Positions 51,001 to 62,370 of a DNA stretch of 64,000 nucleotides are shown in pieces. The notes beneath the pieces are model-generated. The model saw only the letters and a list, made by a program, of their open reading frames with translations, searched no databases and was not told where the DNA came from. Location: NCBI GenBank assembly GCA_013397435.1, contig VZRG01001045.1, forward strand, positions 3,549 through 67,548, read 5' to 3'. The translations under genes were made by a program, and so were the position numbers. How positions within the stretch are numbered: position 1 is the stretch's first letter; each line of letters opens with the position of its first letter. The DNA comes from Erythrocercus mccallii (Eukaryota > Chordata > Aves > Passeriformes > Dicruridae).

Positions 51001-54000
51001 ACTACGAAAGCAAATGAACACTATCTGTTGTCACAAGTCCTACATTTTCCTGAATTTTCTTCCAAACTAACTTTATTTCATCTTCCAGCTATGCCCACCC
51101 TTGAGCTCTCCAGACCACAGACACTATCTTTGCATGTGTTTGTAAAATACCTCGCAACAGATCTCACTGGTGAAAAGTTGCTGTCTCCCTCTTTTTGATG
51201 AGAGCCTGCTCTGATTCCAGCTGTTTGAAGCCATAGGTAAGGACAGGTCTCCTGTGCACTGAATCAGTGATACAGCTCAGGAGTCAGGGCTGTGCCCAAA
51301 CTCCTCCGCTCTGCTGGACCAGGGCTACCTTGAGCCATATTTTTAACATCCCCCAAGGCTTCCTGCAGTTTCTGGACTGGGAGAGCTTCTTCTCTTGCAA
51401 AGCAAACCTCTTTCTCTTATGGGAACTCTGGGAAAGCACTTTGGAAAAAAAATACCAAATAAAATTTCATTTCCCAGAATGTTGGAAAGGCAAGGAGAAG
51501 TGATAGCACTGAGACCATTCAGCAATCCCATGACAGAGTTGGCACTAGAGTGCCACCATCCCACACTCTGGCATGGCACTGACTTCACTAAGGAGCAGTA
51601 GCAATCAGGTACTGTTCCAAAGAAGGTGACTGCTTTTGTAAGAGCACTCCTGGAGTTCACACAAACAGGCACGTGTTCAGTACATGCTGTAGTCATCACA
51701 GCTCCGAAAGCAGATGAGAACTGTTTCTGCGTTTCCCAGTTTCTCATGCTACTTTGATTAAGCACATGCAGGTATTATCTTTATAATAATAAAAAAATAA
51801 AATAGCCCCAACAATTATAATTTGATGAATTAGCAGTTTGAAATATACTTCTAGTCAGGGCCTCTAGTAACAGAGTCTAATTTTTTATTATTTTTTTAAG
51901 AGGTAAAACCAAATTCCTTGAGCAAGAAAACTTCATTTGAGTAATTTTATTTACCTTTAATGCTACCTTTGCAAAGTCATCTATCCCCATGCTTATCTTT
52001 TCTACCCACAAATAAAACTAGTTCCACACATCTAAAATACACCTTCCTTCAAGGTTCAGGTTCAAAAATCTCATGATGCTTAAAATTTAATATGTTTCTT
52101 GCAGCCTTGATGCAACTGTGGGATCACCTTGCTAACTCCATAAAAATCAGTGTTCCTGGACGACTCAAACTAGGGGATCCTAACATCCTGATATGTATCA
52201 AGACTAACTCCATCAACTTCAGTGAAGGAACAGCTCTGTAAACCCCAAGTATCCAGAAGTGCTATACATAAAACCTTTTCTATGGCTACATAAATATGCC
52301 TGTAAATTTAACTTTTTGGTGATTACATTTGGAGTGGTACACTTACACATATAAATAGTATGAATAGAAAAACTACATGCATTATGAAAGAGAACATTGA
52401 ATTTACAGTGATCAACAGCAAATCCCAGATAACTTATTTGTTGTCTTTTCAATCTATTCATAGACAAGACCAGAGGAAAGTTCTCCATTACAAGTTCTGT
52501 TGCAGACAATGACTTTTCTGATTCATTAAAGTTACTACACCATTTTGTAATATGGCAAATAAAAGACAGCAGAGTATGGAACAAGGAGGGAAGGGGGACA
52601 GCAAGAGTAGTTTGAAACACTTGTCTCATCAGCATAAAAGTGAAAATTCAGAATATATGGCTAAACTTTGTTGTCCCTGTATATTGATTAGCACTATAGA
52701 AAATAATTGCTTCAGGCTTTGCAGATTTTTTTCTACATTATCTGGAAATGATTTTTTTTCTGTTATACTGTCATACTTTCCCTGATCCTCTTCTATTCCC
52801 GACAGATAACTGCATCAAAAAGAAAAAGAAATATTAAATTACTTGTTTGATTAAAAAAAAAAGGAAATTATAGAAACAATTATGATGAGCTTTAGTGGTT
52901 TATTTTTTATTTAGAACCATTACCAATGCCAAAAAAAAAATAAAATTAAAGCATTTCAATTATCTTTCTTTAGGTTGAGGTCTAAATGCCTGAATGAAAG
53001 TCAGTCCACTGCAGGTGTCTCTTCCTACATCCAGGTAAATTGGGGTTGCCTGCTATTAGCTTGTGGGGCCCTCAGAGTCAGGATTCTTGGTCTGTATCCC
53101 CTGACTACCTGTTTATTTGCAGTGGGCAGATCTTAATCCTTCTATACCACCATCTTTTCCCAATAAGGATGTGGAAGCTTAATTAGGCACTGAAAAGTTA
53201 TTTTAGTATCCCAAGTGGATGCTGTCATAGAAGGAAAACGTAACTTTCCATTGAGAGAACACAAGATAACTCGTGCCAGCTTGTTTCACTCCTATCCAAG
53301 AGGCAGCTGTAGTCCCGCTAACTGGCTGTCAGAGTAGAGGGCTTTGATTTTGGAAAGGGCACCAGCAGGACAGCTGCAGTCTGCGCAGAAATCCAAAGGA
53401 TGGTAACTTGGACCTAGTTGGTGGTCATGTTTTCTTTGATTCTGGGAGATTTCATCTGCTGCCATCTCACACAGCCCCATGCAAAGACAAAGGCTTTTCA
53501 TCATCTGAACGTTGGTCCCTCCAGGAAGAAATTAAATTACCTGACACAAAAAAGGGACAGCTTGGAACTGAAGCTGCCTCTGTACTTTTCAGGACTGTTG
53601 AATATGTGGATTGAAGTGCCTGAACAGCAGTTAACTTGGTGGCTGGGTTCCCTGCATCCCTACCTGGCCACATGCTGACTGGTTCCTGTGCAGCACTACT
53701 CCACTGGTTCTCAGCTGGCACTGGAGCCAGGACCATCACCCAGTGGGACAGGTAGCTGTGCTCCCCTTGCCCCCAGCACTCACTGCAGGGATAACCAGGG
53801 AAATTTCCTCTGAGCACAGTGTACTATGCTCACCAGCAAGCAGAGGCACAGGTTCTGCTCCCAGCTTCCACCTTACCCTGAAGGACAGTAGAGTGAAGAC
53901 CTTCATCTACCTCTCGCTCTTTGGGACTAGGGCAAGAAAAAGCAGTCCAGTGTTTTTCCCCTATTCTCTAAGCACAAAGAAAAAAGTTCCAAGGTCCCTT

Positions 54001-55307
54001 GAGGAGTCTTCAGCAGTTTCCTCTTCCTTCCAAAAAAGGGGAGCAGACAGAGTTGAGTGGTGTGAAAAACTGGCTGTGGGTGCTAGAGAGAAGGCAGAAA
54101 GGATAAGCCCTGTTCCTGTGGGACTCCCCAGGCTCTCTCTGTAGGACAACCCAGAGAGCTCTCTGGGCCTGGCCTATTTTCCTCTGTAAACAATAAAAAT
54201 AATGACACAAATTACAGCATCCACTTCTCACAGGTTTGAATCAAAATAAACTGAATTCCAGAACTGCTTCTCAGCTGGCTCTGCATCCTCTGTTCTCCCA
54301 GTGCCAAACTCTCACACAGACTTAATTTCCATTCTCTGCTGCAGAATGCACCATTCAAGGTAATTAGCTATTCTTTTTCCTTTCCTCCTCAAAACATGGA
54401 AACTCCTGTAAGAGGGGAGGGCAGGGGGAACTCTGAGTTTTGCTGCTGCTCACGTAGTTCATTCTGCAGATTGAGTCATGCTCTGTTCTCTTCCTGATGT
54501 TTGCAATTATGCACATAAAGACAACAGACCACCTCATAACACCTGAGCACAGGGCTCTAGCCTTTACCATTTGCCACCAAATTATGCGGTTTCTTTATCC
54601 CTTGAAGTACTGGCACATGCACATCTCCTCAAATGTCCAGTTCTAAAAGAAAGGCCTGATGAAACTGAGCCATTTTTTAATATGCTAAGTGACTTTTTTT
54701 GTACTTTCCCTTCCAGTGATACATTGTATCTCTCCCCAGATAAAACAATAAAGGTAATCGCAGAAAAAATACTTAAAAATTAAGAAAAAAAAATTAAAGC
54801 ACTCCCAAACAGGAAAAATACATGGACGCTGTTCATTATTCTTGGCCTACCCAATATTAGTGATACCCAAAGACTGCTCTCGTTCACTGAGAAGCTTTTC
54901 CACCTGGAGAAATCAAGTTACAAAAAAGGGAAAAGCTCCCTTCTGTTACTGGATCAAGCATACAAAGTCTTTGTGGTCTCACACATCTCCTTTCAACCTG
55001 TTTTCCTCTCCCCTACCCTGTTTCCAGATCTGCAAACCTGGGTATCTTCCCAGTTCAGCTTCCTGATTCCTCTTACTTGCACTGAACTCTTGAAGTTTTT
55101 CCATGTTATAAATATCTGCATGTCTAACTTGGATAAGTCCTAATTTATCTAAAAGAGTTATGGAGAGCTTGAGAATTTTCACTGTGAACTGAAGAGATGG
55201 AAATGCTAAGCTAGTTATCTTTTCCAAGTTTTAGTCACTCATTTATACGGAACAAAGTCTACAAAAGATGTTCCTTCCCCTACTGCCTTTCAGATTATAT
55301 TTATTCT
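48016..55307. other. Unique AT-rich non-coding sequence
   Basis: No gene supported. The longest frames (51343-51765 minus, 140 codons; 52219-52635 minus, 138 codons; 53743-54144 plus, 133 codons) lack domains. An ancient repeat scrap lies at 52201-52240. A perfect 14-bp palindrome, CAGAGAGCTCTCTG, occurs near 54151-54164. Confidence 0.5.
52201..52240. repeat. Ancient sauropsid repeat scrap
   Basis: AGACTAACTCCATCAACTTC followed by AGTGAAGGAACAGCTCTGTA resembles the 'taactccattgacttcagtggagtta' motif I recall from sauropsid non-coding DNA. The match is short and degraded. Confidence 0.4.
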
Positions 55308-55412
55308 TGTGGTAGCACTTCACATTTCCTTAGGAGCTTGATGGTCCAAATAAGACTCACAGTTTCAGTGCAAAGAACAGAAAACAAACTGCCAAGCTCA
55401 TAATTCTAAAAG
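55308..55412. repeat. Ancient amniote interspersed repeat fragment
   Basis: The order of TTGTGGTAGCACTTCACATT, CCTTAGGAGCTTGATGGTCC, GTGCAAAGAACAGAAAACAA and CTGCCAAGCTCATAATTCTA resembles a widespread sauropsid element with 'gtagcacctaggagcc', 'tacaaacacagaacaaaaa' and 'gagcttacaatctaa' blocks. The family name is uncertain, and divergence is high. Confidence 0.4.
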
Positions 55413-58400
55413 CCACTCTTGTTTTCTTTAGAGGATGAAGCCCATTGCCTCTTATAAGCCAGCTCAAATCTCTCCTCCTTATTTTCAAATTTCTTTTGTT
55501 TTGCCCATCACCTATATGTTTCTGTTCCCTATTACTGTTGTCTGTAACTTAGTTACTCAGGAGAGAAAAATTATTAAGATGCTACTATTAATTTACTCCC
55601 ATTAAGTAATCCATGTATCTATAAAATGACCAAACTACCATTTTAGCCCCTGTTCCTGATCACTTGGAGTAGTTCATCAAAGCAAATGATCTGCTTTGCC
55701 CTGTCTTCTCTGGTCTTCCTGGTCACTGGGAAAATGAGTGTTATCCCCACTGGAGGTGGCTCTTGGTCAAAGGCCAAATGATTGAATTGGTCATTTCCTG
55801 TTTCTAATTTTACACTGCAGGCACTTTCTCCTTGGAATTTTATAAAGCTCTTGAAGAAGCTCTTGGACCAAGTCAAACACGGAAATGTAATGTTAGGTTT
55901 GGAGGACAGCAGAGTAACTGTAAGAAGCTGTAACTTCCACAAGCCTAGGTGGCACATTCTCTGTGTATTGGAAATCTATGGGGCAGCACACATATATCTC
56001 CTGCTTTCAGAAGAACAAAGTGATATTCTCTGTCCAATGATGTTCTGCTCTCCAGTCCCAGTTATATTTAAAATTTTGTTGCCCAGAGAAGATACTGTGT
56101 AACACCTATACAATAAATTTCACAAGGCCAGCATTATGGCATGGTATTAGCAAAGGCAGAATCACGCATTGCTTTCTAGGGCTAAGCAGAGTACCTAAGA
56201 GGTTGTTTTTTCCACTTAAAAACACTTGGGCCTCTGGCAGAACTTCATTTCTCACAACACATCATTTTCCTATCTGACTAAATTAGTGCCACTCAAGATG
56301 GAAGGAGCCACTGAAAAGAGGAGTGTCACTTACAAAGAGGAAAGTTCACAGGATGCTGAAGTCAGCAGATTTTGTACCACCTCACCCTCTCTGCTACTGC
56401 CCATATGGAAGGGGGATGAAGATGCTCCAAATATTCTGAATCTTCAAGTTCAACTGGGTCACCATCAAGAACATCTCTGTAGGGGTCAAGTGTGGGATTT
56501 TCCTTCAAAATGACATTAGAGACTCAGGGAAAGTTTGTGATCTGGGGTTTATGAAAAATTCCTCAATCCCAGCTTGATAAAAATGAAAGCACCACCATGA
56601 CTCCCAGAGGTATGGCATGGTGGACACCCTGTTAATTATTTTTACAAGTCCACTAGGCCAAGAACTCATAAAGGGATCCATTTTTACAGACTGTGCTCAT
56701 GTTCCCTCTAGAAGCTATGCAGCTCCAGAATAAGCTTTGTTGTGACTACTGAACACTCAAGTTCCATATTTCAGCACGGAAATTTACACAGAAAAGCCCA
56801 AAATTCTAGTAAATATGTTCTACTAGACTTCTTCTGTTTTGCTGCATCACTCTGCCAAGTACATGGGCTCAGAACTTCAGCTAGAGGGAAGAGAAGGGAC
56901 ACCATATGTCATCATTTAATATCATGGTATTCTTACTGTTCAGCCTCTAGGGAGCCAGTACTTTTAAAGTAGCATTTTCAAAAAAGAATTGCAAGCACAT
57001 CTGCAGAGAGAAGCCCAGTGACAGCTGATCAAACTGGTTAATTAGGCATCTGCATAAGCGTAGTTGTGGAGGCAGTAACTACACCCCATGCTCAGTCCCA
57101 CTTGAAACAGGGCTAAATATGGGAATCAGATCAGAAAGCTCACTGAAGAGTTACCGCTTTTGCTAAAGGAAAACGTGAATTCTGCCAAATGCGCCTTCCA
57201 TGGGAAAGTTTTGATTTTCTCAGAAGTTTTTGATTTCCCATCTCAAAAATTAAAATTTTTAGCTCCAGGATTTGCTAACACAACTCACAAAAAGTGGTCA
57301 TAACAAAAATCATAGTCTCTTTTTAGCCTCATTTCCCAGTCATCTTCTTAGTCCTATTGTCTCATGGGAGCAGTAATTCAAGTGCTGTGAGCCCCCCTTC
57401 TCCTTCCTCTTCAGCTCTTAAGCTTGAAAACATTTTCCACAGTGCACCACAGTATTCTTTTTATTTGGACTCCCGCAGCTCACGATGGAAAGAGTCATCT
57501 GAATGGGGGGCGCCAGCCCTTGAGGAGAGCAGATCACGAGAACCACAGCTTCCATGAGTCACTGTGGCAGGCACACGGGATACAGGAATCAGGCCAGTAA
57601 CTTCCAACATTTCCCATTTAAATATTGCTTTTTGTGCCTCATCAGGAAGAGAATCCCAGAGCTTATTTTGCGATACAAATTCACATGCTTAACTATCTCT
57701 AATCATATTTAAAAAAAAAAAAAGCTTATTGCATGGCTTGTTTTGTGGTCTCTTTGAAGGCTCTGATTCCTCAGCCTGATTCCATCAGCCCTGTCCCAGA
57801 TGTATCTGTGACAAAATTACAGATTTCTTTGTTTTGTAATATACCAGCAGTGTAGCATCTGGCAATGTGGTTTGGGGGTTTTGTTTTGTTTTGACTGGAA
57901 AGAAACTTCCCAAATACTCCAGTCAAATCCCTCAAAAACATTAAATCAGCATTTTTTTAACTTCTGCACAGAGGATGAGGGAGGATTTCCTGACTCATCA
58001 AGTGAAAACACAGGCATCTGTATGCCAGCACACAGGTGGCCGTCACATAATCTGACATCATGGTAAGCGGGAATGGGCACCCCTCCATCATCACACAGCC
58101 TCAACATGCAGGCCAGTCAGCTGGTGGGGAAGAGATTTTGGGCAAATCCACCCAGGATGATACCCATCCACACTGTGGGTCAGTTAGAAAGAGAGAGGGC
58201 TCCAGGCCTTCTGTCACACACAGTGCCTTTTCCTGTACTTAGAAGAAAGCTCTCTGACTTCCCATATATGCAGGATATTCCCCCCACTCCTTTTTATCAT
58301 TCCTTGTGAAGGCCCTGTCAGTGAAATGTGCATTTCAACAGTGAGTGTCTCATAGCTCTCCTTATCTTTAATTTCCTTCCACTATAGTTTATTTTACAGA

Positions 58401-61400
58401 GCCTTTCCCTTACTGGCAACTTTTTCCCTTTCCCATTTCAGCTGCAATGGCCAGATCAGGATCAAAACTTCTCACAAGTTATGGGAGAGTATGGAGCCAA
58501 AGATGTCCTTTAGGTCAAAGAAGAGATGCAGGCCAGGGCAATAAATGTGTTTATCCTTCAGGTTTAGTTTAGTCAGATACATTTTCAGCCTTGTGTTCAA
58601 AGTGGGATTTTTCAGCCTTGTGCACAAAACAATTTTATTTTCTTAATTACCCCTTTTAATAAATCAGAGTCTTTCCTTTAGATTAGGCATAAACAGCAGA
58701 ATCAGTAGCAATCATTCATTTCATCATCAATTTCTTAGAAAGGGCCCATAGGGGAGGAAGGAAAAGCCTCGTCCCTGCTAAAAATGTCTTCTTGCAAGCC
58801 AGGGAAAGAGCTGTCTCCCTCTCCTAGGTTCTGCCCTTGTCCCTGGATAGCCACCAGTTTTGGAGGAGGCCCAAAGTGAATTTTCTGTTTCTAAATACTT
58901 CCTCTCACACCCTGCAGAGAGTTGCAGTACTGAGGAGGATGGTGAAGGGGCAGAAGGAAGAGGAACGTCAGGAATGCCCAGGCCAGAGCAAGGCTGGGCT
59001 GTGTTACAGGGATGGTGGCACTATAGCTTGGCAGCAGGGAAAGAGAGCAGTAAAATATTTGAAAGGGTGAAAAATCAGACAGACTTTCTCTTCGGTTTGA
59101 CTGGTGCATGAGATATCCCTTGCCAACGTCTCTGGAGGATATTTTTCCAGTTCATAGGAAATTTTGAAAAAAAAGGAGTTTTCAGGCCAATTGGAACAAA
59201 GTTAAATTCCTAAAAAATGAAAAAATCCTCAAAAACTGTAAATACTGCATTTCAGCAAGCTCTGAAAACACCTAATCAAACAGTTTGAAAAACCCATCAA
59301 CTGTATGTTATTTACCCTAGCAGTAATACACACTTTTCCTTTTGGAAACACTTACAAACAGTGTGTACAGTCACAGAAACTGGGAATCTTTCATGCATTA
59401 TTAAGTAAAAAGTGGGATGACGGGAATATTTGATGGTGAGTGTAGCATCCAAGGAATATTCAACTGTGAACAGCCTGATGACCTCCTGTTTCTGTAACTG
59501 AAAAATTCTCCTACTAATGCCTGCATTCCCCCACATCATACGAGGTTGGTCATGCAAAGCTTCACTCTTTACTGCTCAGGGCAGGTTATCCTGAGAAGGC
59601 AATGGGTCTCCTGTTTCAGGCCGTAGGGGAGGGTCACCTTGTAATACCACAGTGTGTAAGGCATTTCATTGCACTTGGGAACCAAAGAATTTGACCTTTG
59701 AGAGAAATAACATGAAGCAAAAGATGCATGTTGATCACAGTTAGGCTGAGTTGAGAGTACAGGTGGCGAGGGAGTGCTCTGAACCTTTTCCACGTGGCCT
59801 CACTGTGGCTCCACAACAATAAGTCCTCCTCTGAAGAAAATGTATCAGTGTTTTAAATTTAGGGAGGGAAAGGGGAAAATTCATTAAGGGTAGTCCCATC
59901 CTTAAATATTCAGAAGTCATGAATTAGAAATCAGATGTTTGAGGAACTGCTATGAGCCAAAAAAAAAAAAGTTGGAAACATTTTTATTTTTTCTGGGGTT
60001 TGTGACTGCCTTTAGAATGCCCCTGGGTCATACTTTCAAACTTCTTCACAGTCTGAGGAGTAGAAACTGATTTCTATAAAAATGAAAACTGAGATTCTCA
60101 CCTAATTAAATGTCTCCAGGAATGAGAAGTTACAGGGAAAAAAACCCATCAAGTATCACGAGACCTGCGATAAAAATCACAGGATTTGGCAACAGTGAAT
60201 TCATCACGAGTTAGGAAGTGATAGCACTTGTTCTAGCTGAACAGCAAAAAACAAACAGGCATAAACCTTATTCAAAAATATTTTGCAGGCATGACTGCCA
60301 AGCTGACAGCCAACTTCAGTTGGCTGTGAGTAATGCTATTCATTATTTCAGAATATTCATATAGCCAGTAGGTATTTCTGGAAATCTATGAGAATCCTGC
60401 ATTTTCCATGATGCCAGAATGATTAATTTGTATTGAAAGTTTGTTACTTGCCAATTATCCATCTACTGCTTAAAAATCTGAGTCACACGCTCAGCAGCCA
60501 GAAACAATACCATGCTGTATGTTTAGACATCCAAGATGCATAACGAATATTCAAAGGAGAAAGTTTGCAATCAAACTGCAGGCTGAAAGTTATGCGCTGA
60601 AACTGTTCAGCTAAGAAGTGAGGATAATTAATACCTTCTCAAAAAGCTAGACTGATTGCAAGAGAGAGTGTGTTACTCGGAAAGGCAATTACATTCACAG
60701 CAAATATAATTTAGAATTAATACTTGGATGACCACAAGATATTAGTTCTAACTACAAACAAATAAACAGAGCTGCTCTTCTAGACAGAATATAAACAGAT
60801 TCCCAGTTTCCATTGCAGGTTTCAGACCATCAGTTTAACTCTGCTTGTACAAAAAATGGATGAAGCAGATGTACTTCTTAACCAGTCTGTTTTGGTCCAC
60901 CTATGCAAAATTCCCAGTAGAGCTAGATTCGTAGTTCAGCATATATTCAAGGTAAACAGTGCACCGTATGATTTATATATGGGTTATCGTTCAGCCAAAG
61001 TCTGGCATTTCATTGATATGCCTGCTATTTAGATGTATTCAGAAGCCTTCCAATGCATATGAGTTTTTCCCTTACAGTCACTGTATTCTCAAAAGAGATG
61101 CAAGAGCCAGATCTTTTCTATTCCCCAAGGTTAAAGAAAAAAGTGAGATGTCCTTTGCTTTTTCAACTCTTTACCCATATAGAATAATTCATCTGCTGAT
61201 ATTCATAAGGTGACTTCCACCAGCAAATGTAAAGATGTCAGGAGGAGAATTTTTAAGCACATATGTAATTACTTATGATTGGTATCTGCTTTTATTTAGC
61301 ATACTTGCTAGTGCTTTCTTTCTGCTGCTAGTCTGTACGGATCTTCCTAGCCCAAGAAATCTGCTCTTTGCGGGACTATATTTCATGTTCTTTCACTCTT

Positions 61401-61929
61401 TGCAAGCTCTGCCATAATAGAATCAATATATCAAATCAATCTCGCAAAGCAGCCAAAGAGTCTAACGGTAAAAGTAGGAGACGGAGGTGTTTTCTAACGG
61501 AAATTTTGGCAGGAAGGGATTAATCTGTGTTTGCCTGTTTTCCGTGCTTCTCTTTCCCTTCAAACAGTGTGGGAGAAGCGAGACACGGAAAAACTGTCTT
61601 GTCTGATCCCTGATAGTATTTTTTTTTTAATTTTACCCCAGAAAGTCTTGCCGAGAAAACCCTCTGAGATTCTTGAAATATTGTTGCAGATAAGTCCCCT
61701 TGATAAATAAAATATTTAAGCACGTTCTTTTGCAGCTCCATACGTCTTGCATTCCTTTGCAACACAGAGCAAGCACGAACAGCGTCACAGGGTGCCAGCA
61801 GAGCACACCACTGCTCATCCAGCTCTCTCCTCCCAGGAAGTACAATTTATAATCCTGGGCACAGGCATATGCAGTGAGGCACTTCTCCTCTCCAAGCGGG
61901 GAGCTGGACAAGGGGTGCACGGGAAAAAA
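55413..61929. other. Unique AT-rich non-coding sequence
   Basis: No gene supported. It holds a 27-bp offset duplication of TTTTCAGCCTTGTG (58582-58595 and 58609-58622) and the hairpin at 60306-60327. The stretch at about 60290-60700 is complex, repeat-free sequence close to the CpG island and could be regulatory, but nothing in it proves this. Confidence 0.5.
60306..60327. repeat. Perfect 9-bp hairpin with 4-nt loop
   Basis: ACAGCCAAC pairs with GTTGGCTGT around the loop TTCA. The arms contain TTGGC/GCCAA half-sites of the NFI type, in the reverse arrangement to the usual composite site. Function unknown. Confidence 0.85.
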
Positions 61930-62210
61930 CTTGTCGCCCTACGCCAAATTTGTCACTAACCTCCGTCGACGGCAGGAAGGGAGGCGTCCCCATTGTCCCC
62001 CCAGGACACCACCCTGTGCCCCAGCCGCGACGGTCGCTCCGGGTGGCAGCAGGGAGCGGAGCTGCTGCCGCTGTCCGCCTGCCGCGGGAGGCATGGCGCT
62101 GACAAGCAGCGGGCCGGCAGCGCCGGCTTCCCGATGGGAGGATGCTGGGGAGCGATCCAGGGCGAGGATCCGCGCCGGGCCGTGAGGCCGCTGCCGCGCC
62201 GCCCGTGCCG

Positions 62211-62228
62211 CCAGCGCCCCCTCGGGGC
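62211..62228. promoter_or_regulatory. CTCF-like motif in CpG island
   Basis: CCAGCGCCCCCTCGGGGC shares the GCGCCCCCT core of common CTCF sites (reverse orientation), but the second half (CGGGG) departs from the usual GGTGG. This is a motif guess only. Confidence 0.25.
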
Positions 62229-62266
62229 CGTCCGCGGCACTGCGGCTGCCGCCGCGCTCCGGCCTC

Positions 62267-62272
62267 ACCTGC
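62267..62272 (-). promoter_or_regulatory. Candidate 5' splice site, minus strand
   Basis: The minus strand reads CGCAG|GTGAGG, close to the consensus CAG|GTRAGT. It sits inside the CpG island and would send the first intron leftward into the window. No acceptor or second exon was identified. Confidence 0.4.
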
Positions 62273-62295
62273 GACTCACAGCCCTGGTCACCGGG

Positions 62296-62320
62296 AAAAA
62301 AAAAAAATTAAAAAAAAAAT
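62296..62320. repeat. A-rich homopolymer tract
   Basis: A12-TT-A10 at the right flank of the island, giving T-rich sequence on the minus strand. Nucleosome-disfavouring tracts like this are common beside promoters, but it may just be slippage. Confidence 0.9.
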
Positions 62321-62370
62321 CAACCCGGAGTGCAAAAGGGTAGCTCGCATGCCTCGTGCAGCTGCACAGC

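Larger units (their letters stand above)
61930..62370. promoter_or_regulatory. CpG island, candidate promoter / first exon
   Basis: A sharp rise in GC and CpG in an otherwise AT-rich, CpG-poor window: 62161-62220 alone holds 12 CpGs in 60 bases. In vertebrates such islands usually mark promoters. On the minus strand GCAG/GTGAGG (exon side ending at 62269) is a strong splice-donor match, suggesting a non-coding first exon extending right from 62269. A short frame on that exon from a candidate ATG near 62351 meets a stop within about 20 codons, so it is probably 5' UTR. On the plus strand I saw no equally good donor. Several open frames span the island on both strands, as expected in GC-rich DNA; none matches a protein I know. 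The gene is not identified. Confidence 0.75.

Noticed and set aside
54151..54164. 14-bp perfect palindrome CAGAGAGCTCTCTG
   Set aside because: Composed of low-complexity GA/CT repeats, which form palindromes easily; no further structure around it.
61874..62343. Overlapping arginine/alanine-rich frames in the CpG island (both strands)
   Set aside because: GC-rich DNA is poor in stop codons; the frames mirror each other on opposite strands and match no protein I know.
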